Shown here: positions 8,684 through 18,148 of the stretch, piece after piece
Numbering within the stretch: the first letter of the stretch is position 1
How the letters are laid out: every line of letters starts with the position of its first letter
Assembly: GCF_009857535.1 (NCBI RefSeq)
Contig: NZ_WWCS01000020.1
Coordinates: forward strand, 1 to 64,000
Length of the DNA stretch: 64,000 nt
Source: Duganella margarita
GTDB taxonomy: Bacteria > Pseudomonadota > Gammaproteobacteria > Burkholderiales > Burkholderiaceae_D
Direction: 5' to 3'
Notes under the pieces: model-generated
The model's input: only the letters and a program-made list of their open reading frames with translations
What the model was told of the DNA's origin: nothing
The model's database searches: none
Program-made: the position numbers and the translations under genes

Positions 8684-11600
8684 GTGTCAGCACGGATTCT
8701 GATCATAGAGGACAACGCCACCAACATGGAGTTGATGGTGTATTTGCTGCGGGCGTTCGGTTACGAGCCGCTGTCGGCCAGCGATGGCGAGGCGGGCGTG
8801 GCGGCAGCCCGGCGCGAACGGCCCGACCTGATCATCTGCGATGTGCACTTGCCCAAGCTGGACGGTTACGGCGTGGTGGCGGCGCTCAAGGCCGACCCCG
8901 AGGTGCGGCATATTCCGGCGCTGGCCGTGACCGCGCTGGCGATGGTGGGCGACCGCGAAAAGCTGCTGCAGGCGGGCTTTGACGGCTACATCGGCAAACC
9001 GATCGAGCCGGACACCTTCGTGGCGCAGATCGAGTCTTTCTTGCAAGGGGTGGTGTCGTCCCCGGGGAATAAAAACGATACCGCCACGATCCTGATCGTG
9101 GACGATCACGTACTCAATCGTGAATTCCTGATGACGCTGCTGAGCTACGGCGGTCATCGGTTGCTGGAGGCCGCCAACGGCGCCGAAGGCCTGAAAATGG
9201 TGATGGCGGAAAAGCCGGACCTGGTCATCTCCGACATCCTGATGCCGAATATGGATGGCTACGAATTCGTCACCCGCATGCACGCGCACGCCGAGACCGC
9301 CGACGTGCCGGTGATTTTCTACACCGCCACCTACCGCGAGCGCGAGGCGATGGCGGTGGCGCAGTCGTGCGGCGTGCGCTGGGTGCTGCCCAAGCCCTCC
9401 GATCCGGAAGTGATCCTGGCGACGGTGCACGAGGCGCTCGGCATGGCCGACAACATCACGCCGTCCGCAGCGCGGCCGGGGAGCGCGCCGGAACCGCCGC
9501 CGGAAGGCCGGCTGCACGATATCGACCACCAGGTGGCCGAGTACCTGGACGAGCTGGAATCGAGCAGCCAGCTGATGAGCTTGATGGCGGCCGACAACAC
9601 CGACTCGACGCCGGAAAACCTGAGCCACATGACGCAGCGGCTGTCGCAGTCGCTGTCCAGCCTGCAGGCGGTGAGCCTGCGCCTGACCGCGCTGATCGAA
9701 CTTGGCATCGAGCTGGGCGCCGAGCGCGATCCGCAGGCGCTGGTCGACATCGGCTGCCGCGTGGCGCAAAACATCTGCGTGGCGAAATATGCCTGCATCG
9801 GCGTGCTGGAGCCGGGGTCCGCCGAACTGAGTTATTTCTCCAGCTGCGGCGCCGGCATGCCGACCCGCCAGATCGCGCAGACGCCGCGCGCCGGCGTGCT
9901 GCGCGGCCTGCTGGACCAGCGCCTGCCGTGCCGCATCAACGACCTCAACGGCGATCCCGCCACCATCGGCCTGCCGCCGACCCATCCGCCGGTGCACTCC
10001 TTTCTCGGCGTGCCGATCGCCTCCGGCGAGCGCACCCACGGCTGGCTGTACCTGGTCGACAAGCTGGGCGCCGACGGGTTTACCGAAGTCGACGAGCGGG
10101 TGGCCGCCACGGTGGCGGCGCAGGTCGCGGTGGCGTTCGAGAACTTGCTGCTGTACGACGAAATCAAGCGCCACCACGCGCAGCTGACGCTGGACATGAA
10201 CGCCCGCATCCGGCTCGACGAAGATCTGCGCCGTTTCCGGCTGGCGATGGACGCCACCGCCGACGCCATTTTTCTGGTCGACCGCGCCGGCATGTGCTTT
10301 GTCGACGTCAACGCCACCGCCTGCCGCATGCTGGGTTTCGCGCGCGAGGACTTCCTCCAGGTCGGCCCGAATCGCGCGCTGGAAGGCGAGCTGCACAAGC
10401 TGGAAGAACTGTACGACAAGTTGCTGGCCGGCGACCAGAGCGGCGCCATGACCGAGCTGCTGTTGCAATGCAAGGATGGCGCGCCGCTGGCGGTGGAAGT
10501 GCAGCGCCGCACGCTGCGCTCGGGCAGCAGCTGGATCCTGGTGGCGGTGGCGCGCGACATCACCGAACGCAAGGAGGCCGAGCAGCGCCTGCTCAAGCTG
10601 GCCCACTTCGATACGCTGACCGGCTTGCCTAACCGCAGCCAGTTCTACGATTCGCTGGTGCATTCGGTGCGCCAGGCGGAAGAGCATAAATGGTCGCTGG
10701 CGGTGCTGTTCCTCGACGTCGACCGCTTCAAGAACGTCAACGACACGCTCGGTCACACCATCGGCGACGAGCTGTTGCGGCAGTTTTCGAGCCGCCTGGT
10801 TGATTGTTTGCGCGTGCGCGACACCATCGGCCGCTTCGGCGGCGACGAGTTCGCCGCTATCCTGATGCTGCCGGAAGGCGCGCAGAACGCCATCGCGGTG
10901 GTCGACAAGATCCGCGACTCGCTGCGCCGGCCGTTCGACCTGAAGGGGCACGAGGCCACCGTTACCGCCAGCATCGGCATCGCCGTCTATCCGGACGACA
11001 GCGTCGAGCCCGATACGCTGATCCAGTACGCCGACACCGCCATGTACCGCGCCAAGGAGGCGGGCCGCGACGCCTTCCGTTTCTTCACCGCCGAGATGAA
11101 CGCGCAGTCGCTGGCGCGGCTGGAGCTGGAAAACGCGCTGCGGCGCGCCATCGACAACCAGGAATTCGTGCTGCATTTCCAGCCCAAGGTGCACATCAGC
11201 AGCGGCCGCATCAGCGGCGCCGAGGTGCTGATCCGCTGGCAGCGGCCAGGCCACGGCATGGTGTCGCCGGCGCTGTTCATCCCGCTGCTGGAGGAGACCG
11301 GGCTGATCGTGCGGGTCGGCAGCTGGGTGATCAACGAGGCCTGCCGCAAGATCGCCGCGTGGCAAAAGACCGGCGCCGGCGCGGTGCATTTGTCGGTCAA
11401 CGTGTCGGGCATCCAGTTCTTTGTCGGCGGCCTGGAAGAAGAAGTGCTGAAGGCGATCCGCGAACACGATATCGCGCCCGATTTGCTGGAGCTGGAACTG
11501 ACCGAAAGCTCGCTGATGTCCAACGCCGAGGAAACCATCAGCGTGCTGCAGAATCTGAAGGCGCTGGGGATCCAGATTTCGATCGATGACTTCGGCACCG

Positions 11601-12346
11601 GCTACTCGTCGCTGGCCTACCTGAAGCGCTTCCCGATCGACAAGCTGAAGATCGACATCGCCTTCGTGCGCGAAGTCACCAGCAATCCGGACGATGCGGC
11701 GATCGTGCTGGCCATCATCAACATGGCGCACAGCCTGAAGCTGAAAGTGATTGCCGAAGGGGTGGAGAAGGAGGCGCAGCTGGCCTATCTGCACCGCCAC
11801 AACTGCGACGAGATGCAGGGCTATTACTTCAGCCGGCCGTTGCCGGAGCAGGAGTTCGAGGCCATGCTGCGCGAAGGCCGCCGCCTGCAGGCGCCGAGCG
11901 AAGCGCAGCTCGTCGACCAGCAGACCCTGCTGATCGTGGACGACGACGCCTTCATGCTGGACGTGCTGACCGATTTCCTGTCGCAGGACGGCTACCGCAT
12001 CCTGACGGCGCAGACCGCCGCCGAGGGCTTCGACATCCTGGCGCGGCACCGGGTGCAGGTGATCCTGTGCGACCAGTGCATGCCGCTGATGAGCGGCACC
12101 GAGTTCATGGAGCGGGTCAAGAACCTGTGCCCGGACACCTTCCGCATCATGCTGTCGGCCTACGCCGACCTGACGCCGATCATGGCCGCCATCAACCATG
12201 GCGCGATCGACCGCTTCTACACCAAGCCGTGGAAAGGCGCGGTGCTGCGCGAGAATATCCGCGAAGGTTTCCGCCTGCATGCGCAGGCGCATGGGCCGCT
12301 GGCTGCCATCGGGTCACCGGCCGATACTGAAACGATCAAGGAGTAG
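8684..12346 (+). CDS. REC-REC-GAF-PAS-GGDEF-EAL-REC signalling protein
   Basis: Protein of 1220 residues; the GTG start at 8684 follows GGAAAGGGAG. Domain order: receiver 1 (about 4-120, Asp53), receiver 2 (about 134-250, Asp184), a Pro/Ala-rich linker, GAF (about 345-500), PAS (about 515-635, ending ARDITERKEAEQ), GGDEF (motif at 719-723), EAL (about 815-1060), and a third receiver (about 1085-1200, Asp1130). An RxxD inhibitory site (RVRD, 710-713) precedes GGDEF by five residues. The EAL signature reads EVLIRW (Glu847), and DDFGTGYSSL and AEGVEKE are intact, so both c-di-GMP synthesis and hydrolysis look possible. It sits 20 bp after a histidine kinase gene. Three receivers flanking both ends is a rare arrangement. 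Confidence 0.9.
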   Translation: MSARILIIEDNATNMELMVYLLRAFGYEPLSASDGEAGVAAARRERPDLIICDVHLPKLDGYGVVAALKADPEVRHIPALAVTALAMVGDREKLLQAGFDGYIGKPIEPDTFVAQIESFLQGVVSSPGNKNDTATILIVDDHVLNREFLMTLLSYGGHRLLEAANGAEGLKMVMAEKPDLVISDILMPNMDGYEFVTRMHAHAETADVPVIFYTATYREREAMAVAQSCGVRWVLPKPSDPEVILATVHEALGMADNITPSAARPGSAPEPPPEGRLHDIDHQVAEYLDELESSSQLMSLMAADNTDSTPENLSHMTQRLSQSLSSLQAVSLRLTALIELGIELGAERDPQALVDIGCRVAQNICVAKYACIGVLEPGSAELSYFSSCGAGMPTRQIAQTPRAGVLRGLLDQRLPCRINDLNGDPATIGLPPTHPPVHSFLGVPIASGERTHGWLYLVDKLGADGFTEVDERVAATVAAQVAVAFENLLLYDEIKRHHAQLTLDMNARIRLDEDLRRFRLAMDATADAIFLVDRAGMCFVDVNATACRMLGFAREDFLQVGPNRALEGELHKLEELYDKLLAGDQSGAMTELLLQCKDGAPLAVEVQRRTLRSGSSWILVAVARDITERKEAEQRLLKLAHFDTLTGLPNRSQFYDSLVHSVRQAEEHKWSLAVLFLDVDRFKNVNDTLGHTIGDELLRQFSSRLVDCLRVRDTIGRFGGDEFAAILMLPEGAQNAIAVVDKIRDSLRRPFDLKGHEATVTASIGIAVYPDDSVEPDTLIQYADTAMYRAKEAGRDAFRFFTAEMNAQSLARLELENALRRAIDNQEFVLHFQPKVHISSGRISGAEVLIRWQRPGHGMVSPALFIPLLEETGLIVRVGSWVINEACRKIAAWQKTGAGAVHLSVNVSGIQFFVGGLEEEVLKAIREHDIAPDLLELELTESSLMSNAEETISVLQNLKALGIQISIDDFGTGYSSLAYLKRFPIDKLKIDIAFVREVTSNPDDAAIVLAIINMAHSLKLKVIAEGVEKEAQLAYLHRHNCDEMQGYYFSRPLPEQEFEAMLREGRRLQAPSEAQLVDQQTLLIVDDDAFMLDVLTDFLSQDGYRILTAQTAAEGFDILARHRVQVILCDQCMPLMSGTEFMERVKNLCPDTFRIMLSAYADLTPIMAAINHGAIDRFYTKPWKGAVLRENIREGFRLHAQAHGPLAAIGSPADTETIKE

Positions 12347-12348
12347 CG

Positions 12349-13578
12349 TTGGGATTTTTAGATTTCTTCCGTTCCACCCCCACCCTCGAACAATTCGCGC
12401 AACGGGCCATGCAGGCTTTTGCCGAGGCGGGCAATCCCTCCCAACTGCGCTACGACGCCGATGAGTGCCGGCTGCTGGGCACCGGCGACGGCGCGCAAAT
12501 CATCAACCTGGACAACGGCTACCGCGCCTATTGCGCCGCCCCGCGCAAGCAACGCGCGCAGGCGCTGGCGAATTTCGTCCAGGGCATGATGGCGCCGCCG
12601 CTGCCGGCCAGCTTCGCCGCAGCGCGCCCCAGCCTGCGGCCGGTGATACGCGGGCGCGGCACGCTGGAATATCTGCGGCTGATGCCGGCGACGCTGGCGG
12701 ACGCTGCCGTCAAGCCGCTGATCGACGCCTATGCGCCGTTCAGCAGCGACAGCGTGATCATGCTGGCTTGCGACAGCGCGCACTCGATCCAGACGCTGAC
12801 CGGCGCCACGCTGATCGAGTGGGGCGTCTCGTTCGACGAGGCGCTGGCGGTGGCCACCGATAATCTGCGCGACAGGACGGTGTCCAACTTCGCGCAGGTG
12901 GCGCCCGGCGTTTTCCTGGGCGGCTGGAACGATGCCTACGAAAGCTCGCGCCTGTTGTTTGCCGATCTGTTCTACCGCATGGAACTGGGCGGCGAGCCGG
13001 TGGTCATGGCGCCGTCGCGGCACAAGCTGCTGGTGGCGTCCGCCAACCAGCCGGCAGCGCTGCTCGGCATGCTGGCGCTGGCGCGCACGCTGGCCGAGGA
13101 GGAGGGGCGCCAGGTATCGGCGCTGATGTACCGCTTCGAGAACGGCAAGCCGGTCGAATACCAGCCCGGCGACGCGCAGGTGGCGCAACGGGCGGCCGAA
13201 CTGAAAAAGCTGTTCCTGCTGGAGGATTACCAGTCGCAGAAGCACATGCTGGACAAGCTGAACGACAAAGCCAGTCTGGACCTGTTCGTCGCCAGCTACA
13301 CGCTGGTGCAATCGGAGGCGACCGGCCGCCTCCACAGTTACGGCGTCTGGACCGATCAGGTCGACACGTTGCTGCCGGAAGTCGACAAGGTGGCGCTGGT
13401 GCGCTATCACGAGGAAAGCGGCGAGCCGGACATGCGGGTGGTCGATTGGGCCGAACTGCGCGCGCACATCAAGGAGTTGCATCACAGCGTGCCAGGCTAC
13501 CCGGCGCGCTACCGGCTGCCAAGCTTTCCCAGTCGCGAACTGCTCGACCGGCTGGCCGTCACCGATCTGGTCAGCTGA
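12349..13578 (+). CDS. Conserved protein, DUF1444-like
   Basis: Protein of 409 residues starting at a TTG two bases after the previous stop, with AAGGAG in the preceding gene's last codons as ribosome-binding site. No signal peptide or membrane span is visible. Segments such as GGWNDAYESSRLL and MAPSRHKLLVAS remind me of the DUF1444 (YtpQ) family, whose function is unknown; this is recollection, not a search. Tight spacing suggests co-translation with the c-di-GMP protein upstream. Confidence 0.55.
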   Translation: MGFLDFFRSTPTLEQFAQRAMQAFAEAGNPSQLRYDADECRLLGTGDGAQIINLDNGYRAYCAAPRKQRAQALANFVQGMMAPPLPASFAAARPSLRPVIRGRGTLEYLRLMPATLADAAVKPLIDAYAPFSSDSVIMLACDSAHSIQTLTGATLIEWGVSFDEALAVATDNLRDRTVSNFAQVAPGVFLGGWNDAYESSRLLFADLFYRMELGGEPVVMAPSRHKLLVASANQPAALLGMLALARTLAEEEGRQVSALMYRFENGKPVEYQPGDAQVAQRAAELKKLFLLEDYQSQKHMLDKLNDKASLDLFVASYTLVQSEATGRLHSYGVWTDQVDTLLPEVDKVALVRYHEESGEPDMRVVDWAELRAHIKELHHSVPGYPARYRLPSFPSRELLDRLAVTDLVS

Positions 13579-13622
13579 TTCCAAAGCTACCGTCAGGATC
13601 GAAACTTAGGTTACCATGGCGC

Positions 13623-14384
13623 ATGAACCTGATACGTCTCGTTTGCGCACTGAGCTGGCTTCTGGCAGGCATTGCTGCGGCTGCGCCGTTGAAAATCTAC
13701 GGCATGGACAGCGCCCCGGTCAGCTTCATGCACCACGGCCAGGCCGACGGCTTGGTGGTCGAGCTGGCGGCTGCCATCCAGCAGCGGCTGGGGCAGCGCG
13801 ATCCGATTGAGATTGTGCCCTGGGCGCGTGCCAATACGCTGGCGCTGACCGAGCCTGGCGTGCTGCTGCTGTCCATCGTACGCACCCGCGAACGCGAGCA
13901 CACCATGCACTTTGTCGGGCCGCTGTTCAATACCTGGGTGACGGCGTTTGCGCTGAAGGGCAAGGCTGCCGAGTGGCAGCGCGACCACACCGATCTCCAC
14001 AAGTTGCGCGCCGGCGCGCGGCGCGGCAGCGTTTTCGTCAGCCTGCCGGTGGCGCAAGGCTACAACGTAGTGGATCAGACCAATACTTCCGTTACCGCCG
14101 CCAGGATGCTGATGAACCAGCGGTTCGACCTGTGGTTCGACGGTGAGGAACTGCATGACGATGCGCTGCGGCGCGCCGGCTATCAGCCGAGCGAGGTCGA
14201 GGTGGCGTTCCGGCTGGACCCGATGCAGGTCTATTTTGCCTTTTCCAAAGGTACGCCAGTGGCCACCGTGCAGGCGTGGGATAACGCGCTGGGCGAGATG
14301 AAGCGCGACGGCAGCTTCCTGAAAATCTACCGCAAGTGGCTGCCCGCGCATCAGTTGCCGGCGGATGTCGCCCAGAGCCATTAG
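13623..14384 (+). CDS. Periplasmic solute-binding-like protein (SBP_bac_3 type)
   Basis: Protein of 253 residues. I start it at the ATG at 13623 (MNLIRLVCALSWLLAG), which gives a cleavable signal ending near IAAAAP; the longer open frame lacks a signal. The mature part begins PLKIYGMDSAPVSFM and has the two-lobe layout of family 3 amino-acid-binding proteins (GLVVELAAAIQQR, WARANTLALTEPGVLLLS). No transporter genes lie nearby, so it may be one of the orphan periplasmic binding proteins common in this family of bacteria. The ligand is unknown. Confidence 0.72.
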   Translation: MNLIRLVCALSWLLAGIAAAAPLKIYGMDSAPVSFMHHGQADGLVVELAAAIQQRLGQRDPIEIVPWARANTLALTEPGVLLLSIVRTREREHTMHFVGPLFNTWVTAFALKGKAAEWQRDHTDLHKLRAGARRGSVFVSLPVAQGYNVVDQTNTSVTAARMLMNQRFDLWFDGEELHDDALRRAGYQPSEVEVAFRLDPMQVYFAFSKGTPVATVQAWDNALGEMKRDGSFLKIYRKWLPAHQLPADVAQSH

Positions 14385-14442
14385 TAACCATGCTCTAGTC
14401 CTGCTGGCATAGAATAAAATACCGGCAAACAGCACTCACGGG

Positions 14443-14814
14443 ATGGAAATGGCTAAGAAGTTGAAAAAGAACGACGACCAGCTGGCCGACGCGGTACGCA
14501 TGTCGTCACAGGAGATCTGGCAGGCCGGCCTGGCGGCCTTCGCCAAGGCGCAGGACGAGGAGGGCAAGTTCTTCTCGATGCAGCTGTTCGAGGAACGCGT
14601 GCTGCGCGCGCTGAGCTCGATCGGCGTGCCGAGCCGCCAGGAAGTCGACGCGCTGCATTTGCGCATCGACCAGCTGAGCGCGCAGCTGGCGGCGCTGACC
14701 GACCCGCCGGCTACCGCGAAAAAAGCCGTTCCCAAGGCCGAAAAATCCGCTCTTAAAAAGCCGGCCGCCAAGAAAGCTGCGGCTAAAAAGCCTGCTGCCA
14801 AGAAAGCGAAATAG
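14443..14814 (+). CDS. Phasin-like PHA granule protein with Lys/Ala-rich tail
   Basis: Protein of 123 residues. The N-terminal part (about 1-85; SSQEIWQAGLAAFAKAQDEE and LFEERVLRALSSIGVPSRQE) matches the PhaI/PhaF-type phasin region with a coiled-coil-like heptad stretch around HLRIDQLSAQLAAL. The last 35 residues are repeated AAKK/KPAAKK units like histone H1 or AlgP. In Pseudomonas PhaF such a tail binds DNA and helps segregate polyhydroxyalkanoate granules; the same role here is inference. Start alternatives are the ATGs at 14443 and 14449. Confidence 0.78.
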   Translation: MEMAKKLKKNDDQLADAVRMSSQEIWQAGLAAFAKAQDEEGKFFSMQLFEERVLRALSSIGVPSRQEVDALHLRIDQLSAQLAALTDPPATAKKAVPKAEKSALKKPAAKKAAAKKPAAKKAK

Positions 14815-14923
14815 CTAACTGGCGGCATCTGGCTGCTATGTGCGCCTAAAAGCGTGCGCGGGTGTTCCTCTGTGATGTGCATCGGTGTTATGCTTGCGCG
14901 AGAATAAACAGAGGTTCCCTGCT

Positions 14924-15589
14924 ATGCTACAAAAAGCCCCCCGCCGCACCCGCGAACGCATCCTTGAGCTGTCCTTGCGCTTGTTTAACGAGTTCGGCGA
15001 GCCCAACATCACCACCACCGTGATCGCCGAAGAGATGAATATCTCGCCGGGGAACCTGTACTACCATTTTCGTAACAAGGACGACATCGTCAACTCGATC
15101 TTCGTCCAGTTCGAAGCCGAGATTGAACGCATCCTGACCGTGCCCAACGGCCGCCGTTCCAATATCGAGGACGTCTGGCTGTATCTGCACCTGATGTTCG
15201 AGCTGATCTGGCGCTACCGTTTTTTCTACCGCGACCTGAACGACCTGCTGTCGCGCAACCGCAAGCTGGAACTGCACTTCAAGCAGATCCTGGCGCACAA
15301 GATCAAGGTCGCCAAGCAGCTGTGCGAAGACCTGCGCAGCGAGAAATCGCTGGAAGCGTCCGACAACGCGATCGACGCCATGGCCACCAATATGGTGGTG
15401 GTGGCGACGTATTGGTTATCCTACGAATACGTGCGCAATCCGCGCAAATACAGCGAGCAGCAATCGATGGCCGACGCGCTGGCGCGTGGCTGCTACCAGG
15501 TGCTGTCGCAGATCGGCCCGTATTTGCGTAACGAGACGGCGCTGCTGTTCCAGAAATTGTCCGAAGAATACCTGAAGAAACTCAAGTGA
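14924..15589 (+). CDS. TetR-family transcriptional regulator
   Basis: Protein of 221 residues. The N-terminal TetR helix-turn-helix is clear: RERILELSLRLFNEFGEP followed by ITTTVIAEEMNISPGNLYYH. The C-terminal half is a helical ligand-binding domain with aromatic-rich segments (LIWRYRFFYRDLNDLL). I chose the ATG at 14924, preceded by AGAGG, over the upstream in-frame codon at 14885. Similar Burkholderiales TetR proteins lie near PHA genes, and a phasin gene lies just upstream here. The ligand and targets are unknown. Confidence 0.85.
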   Translation: MLQKAPRRTRERILELSLRLFNEFGEPNITTTVIAEEMNISPGNLYYHFRNKDDIVNSIFVQFEAEIERILTVPNGRRSNIEDVWLYLHLMFELIWRYRFFYRDLNDLLSRNRKLELHFKQILAHKIKVAKQLCEDLRSEKSLEASDNAIDAMATNMVVVATYWLSYEYVRNPRKYSEQQSMADALARGCYQVLSQIGPYLRNETALLFQKLSEEYLKKLK

Positions 15590-15605
15590 GCTGAAGGAGG
15601 CTTTG

Positions 15606-16394
15606 ATGGCGTGGACCGCTTTTCCGTACCCTGATCCGGCGTTTCGTTACACGCCGGAGACCTTGCAGGCGGCTTGGCCGCAGCTGCATGGCGGCGACCG
15701 CGAAGCGTTTCCCACTCATCCGGCGCTGGTGCAGGCCTGGATCGCCTTCCACGCCGGCGAGTTCGAGCGCGCCGCGCGGCTGGGCCTGGACGTGGGCGTC
15801 AACGGCTATGCGGTCGCGCACAAGGCGATCTGCATGTACGCCAATTATCTGGAACCGAACGACAAGCGCCGCCTGGCCACCTTTGAATGCGTGGCCGAGC
15901 GGTGCGAGCGGCAGCAGCTGGAACAGCCGGGCAATCCGGCCGGCTACTACTGGCATGCGTATGCGCTGGGCCAGTATTCGCAAGGCATCTCGGTGGTGAA
16001 GGCGCTGTCGCGCGGCCTGGGCACTAAAATCAAGCGCAGCCTGGAGATCGCCATCAAGCTGGAACCGCAGCGCGCCGATGCGCACGTCGCGCTGGGCGTG
16101 TACCACACCGAGATCCTGGACAAGGTCGGTGCGGTGCTGGCCGGCCTGAGCTACGGTGTCAAAAAGGACGAGGCATATCGCCAGTTTGAACTGGGCATGC
16201 AGCTCAATCCCGACTCGGCCATCGCCCGCATCCAGTATGCGCGCGCGCTGTTGATGCTGGACAAGAAAAGCAAACTGGCGCAGGCCATGGATTTATACAA
16301 GCAGGCCGCCTGCTGCAACGTGCGCGACGCAACCGAGCGGCTGGATCAGGACGCGGCGCAAAAAGAACTGGAAGAGGAAAAGTTTAGTGGTTAA
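15606..16394 (+). CDS. Hypothetical protein with TPR-like helices
   Basis: Protein of 262 residues that I do not assign to a named family. The ATG at 15606 is preceded by GAAGGAGG, a strong ribosome-binding site. The composition is helical with alternating small and aromatic residues (LVQAWIAFHAGEFERAARLG, AYRQFELGMQLNPDSAIARI), consistent with tetratricopeptide-type repeats. There is no signal peptide. Its 3' end overlaps the LOG-family gene by 8 bases, so the two are probably translated together. Confidence 0.7.
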   Translation: MAWTAFPYPDPAFRYTPETLQAAWPQLHGGDREAFPTHPALVQAWIAFHAGEFERAARLGLDVGVNGYAVAHKAICMYANYLEPNDKRRLATFECVAERCERQQLEQPGNPAGYYWHAYALGQYSQGISVVKALSRGLGTKIKRSLEIAIKLEPQRADAHVALGVYHTEILDKVGAVLAGLSYGVKKDEAYRQFELGMQLNPDSAIARIQYARALLMLDKKSKLAQAMDLYKQAACCNVRDATERLDQDAAQKELEEEKFSG

Positions 16395-16929
16395 AAATAT
16401 TTGCGTGTACTGCGGCGCCAATGCCGGCATCACTCCCCAGTATGCCGAGGCGGCGCGGGGGCTGGGCCAGGCGCTGGTGGCGCGCAACCTGTCGCTGGTG
16501 TACGGCGGCGGCAATGTCGGCCTGATGGGCATCATAGCCGACGAAGTGCTGCGCCTGGGCGGCGAGGTCACCGGCGTGATCCCGACCGCGCTGGTCGAAC
16601 GCGAGGTGGGCCATACAGGCCTGACGCGCCAGTTCATCGTCAAGGACATGCACGAGCGCAAGGCGATGATGGCGCAGCTGGCCGACGGCTTCATCGCCAT
16701 GCCGGGCGGTATGGGCACGCTGGAAGAGCTGTTCGAGATGCTGACCTGGTCGCAACTGGGCATCCACGCCAAGCCGATCGGGCTGCTGAATGTGGATGGC
16801 TTCTATGACAGTCTCACCAATTTCATCCGCCACGCCGGCGAGCAAGGCTTCATTCGCCCGCACCACGTGGCGCTGATGAATGTCGAAAGCCAACCGGAAG
16901 CGCTGCTCGGCCGCCTGACCAGCATCTGA
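16387..16929 (+). CDS. LOG-family nucleotide-5'-monophosphate phosphoribohydrolase
   Basis: Rossmann-fold protein of 180 residues with a GTG start inside the end of the preceding gene. The signature PGGMGTLEELFE (the PGGxGTxxE motif) and SLVYGGGNVGLMG define the LOG (Lonely Guy, TIGR00730) family, which hydrolyses cytokinin-type or purine nucleoside 5'-monophosphates to the base and ribose 5-phosphate. In bacteria the role is usually nucleotide salvage or housecleaning. The gene ends 7 bp from the convergent DUF4142 gene. Confidence 0.88.
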   Translation: MVKNICVYCGANAGITPQYAEAARGLGQALVARNLSLVYGGGNVGLMGIIADEVLRLGGEVTGVIPTALVEREVGHTGLTRQFIVKDMHERKAMMAQLADGFIAMPGGMGTLEELFEMLTWSQLGIHAKPIGLLNVDGFYDSLTNFIRHAGEQGFIRPHHVALMNVESQPEALLGRLTSI

Positions 16930-16936
16930 CCGATGC

Positions 16937-17449
16937 TTATTTCAGCGTAGCGTCCAGCTTCTTGGCCATCTCGCCATGATGGGCGACAGTTGGCTCCAGC
17001 TTGCTGGCCAGCGCTTTGACGTCGGCGTCTTTCGCGCTGGCGATATCTTTCTTCAGCGCGGCAAGGACCTTGGTGTGGTCGGCAACGCCGGCTTTGCTGA
17101 CATATTGCTTGTCAAACGCGGCGCCGGACAGTTTCTCCAGATCAGCCGCCATTTTCTTGTGTTCGGCGTCTGGTTCGGTCGGCAGCGTCACGTTCTTCGC
17201 GGCGGCGACTTTTTTGGTCTCATCCAGACCTTTGCTGTGGTCGTCAATCATCGTTTGCGCAAATGATTTGACGTCGGCGTTGCTGCTTTTATCGAGCGCC
17301 ATCTTGCCGGCAGCAACTTCCGCGATGTTGGCCTGGGCAATGGCAACCAGGCGGTCGCTATCGGCTTTGGCGATCGGCGCTTGAGCGGATGCGATATTGG
17401 CGAGGGCAAAGCTGGCGGCGAGGGCGGCGAATAGACGGGTATGGGACAT
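16937..17449 (-). CDS. DUF4142 family periplasmic protein
   Basis: Protein of 170 residues with a signal peptide (MSHTRLFAALAASFALANIASAQA). The mature part is a ferritin-like four-helix arrangement of the DUF4142 family, with SFAQTMIDDHSKG and GVADHTKVLAALKKDI, and conserved His residues (DDHSK, HHGEMA) typical of it. The function is unknown; members are often stress-linked and periplasmic. It stands alone on its strand. Confidence 0.82.
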   Translation of the reverse strand: MSHTRLFAALAASFALANIASAQAPIAKADSDRLVAIAQANIAEVAAGKMALDKSSNADVKSFAQTMIDDHSKGLDETKKVAAAKNVTLPTEPDAEHKKMAADLEKLSGAAFDKQYVSKAGVADHTKVLAALKKDIASAKDADVKALASKLEPTVAHHGEMAKKLDATLK

Positions 17450-17586
17450 AGGTCTTCTCCAGTATGAGCAGGAATAACGATTCAGTGGGAAATGAACTGC
17501 ACATCAAAGGCGAAGCGCCCTGATATGGTCATGACATCTTTGTCGGTTTCCTGCAGATGGACTGTGCGCCAGCAAACGCCCACGCA

Positions 17587-18096
17587 TCAGGCCCAGAGAC
17601 GGTCTCCGCCGATATCCAGTGAGGTCAGGTAGAGGCGCAGGTCGAATTCGTACTGGTGATAGTTGGGCTCCATGTAGGTGCACAGCTTGTAGAACGACTT
17701 GTCGTGCTGCTTCTCTTTAATGTGCGCCAGCTCGTGCACGGCAATCATGCGCAGGAATTCCAGCGGCACTTCCTTGAACATGGTGGCAACGCGGATTTCA
17801 TGCTTGGCCTTGAGCTTGCCGCCCTGCACGCGCGAGATTGAGGTGTGCAGCCCCAGCGCGTGGTTGATCACATGGATCTTGCTGTCGTATTCGACTTTAT
17901 TGATCGGCTCGGCATTACGCAGGAATTCCGTCTTCAGCTCCTGCACATACTGGTACAGCGCGCGGTCGGTGCGCAGATCGTGCGGCTTGCTGTAGCGCTT
18001 GAGCAGCACTTCGCCCAGCTGGTTCTTGGCGATCAGTTGCGCGACTTGCTGCTGTGTTTGTTCGGAGTAGGCGCTGAGGTACTTCAGGTGGGACAT
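17587..18096 (-). CDS. YgjP-like / SprT-type zinc metallopeptidase
   Basis: Protein of 169 residues with a zinc-binding HExxH motif, VHELAHIKEKQHDKSF (HELAH plus a downstream His), as in the DUF45/YgjP and WLM-type metallopeptidases. There is no signal peptide, so it is cytoplasmic. EFLRMIAVHELAH fits the active-site helix. The substrate is unknown. The neighbours (GST upstream, DUF4142 downstream) give no pathway hint. Confidence 0.8.
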   Translation of the reverse strand: MSHLKYLSAYSEQTQQQVAQLIAKNQLGEVLLKRYSKPHDLRTDRALYQYVQELKTEFLRNAEPINKVEYDSKIHVINHALGLHTSISRVQGGKLKAKHEIRVATMFKEVPLEFLRMIAVHELAHIKEKQHDKSFYKLCTYMEPNYHQYEFDLRLYLTSLDIGGDRLWA

Positions 18097-18148
18097 GACG
18101 GCTGCAGAAAAATGGCGAACCGGGAATGTACCACAGCGCGGCTGCGGG

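Noticed and set aside
8687..12292. A 1201-codon open frame on the minus strand opposite the seven-domain protein
   Set aside because: It is a shadow of the GC-rich coding frame: low-complexity Arg/His/Gln-rich translation with no motifs, while the plus-strand frame has complete domains.
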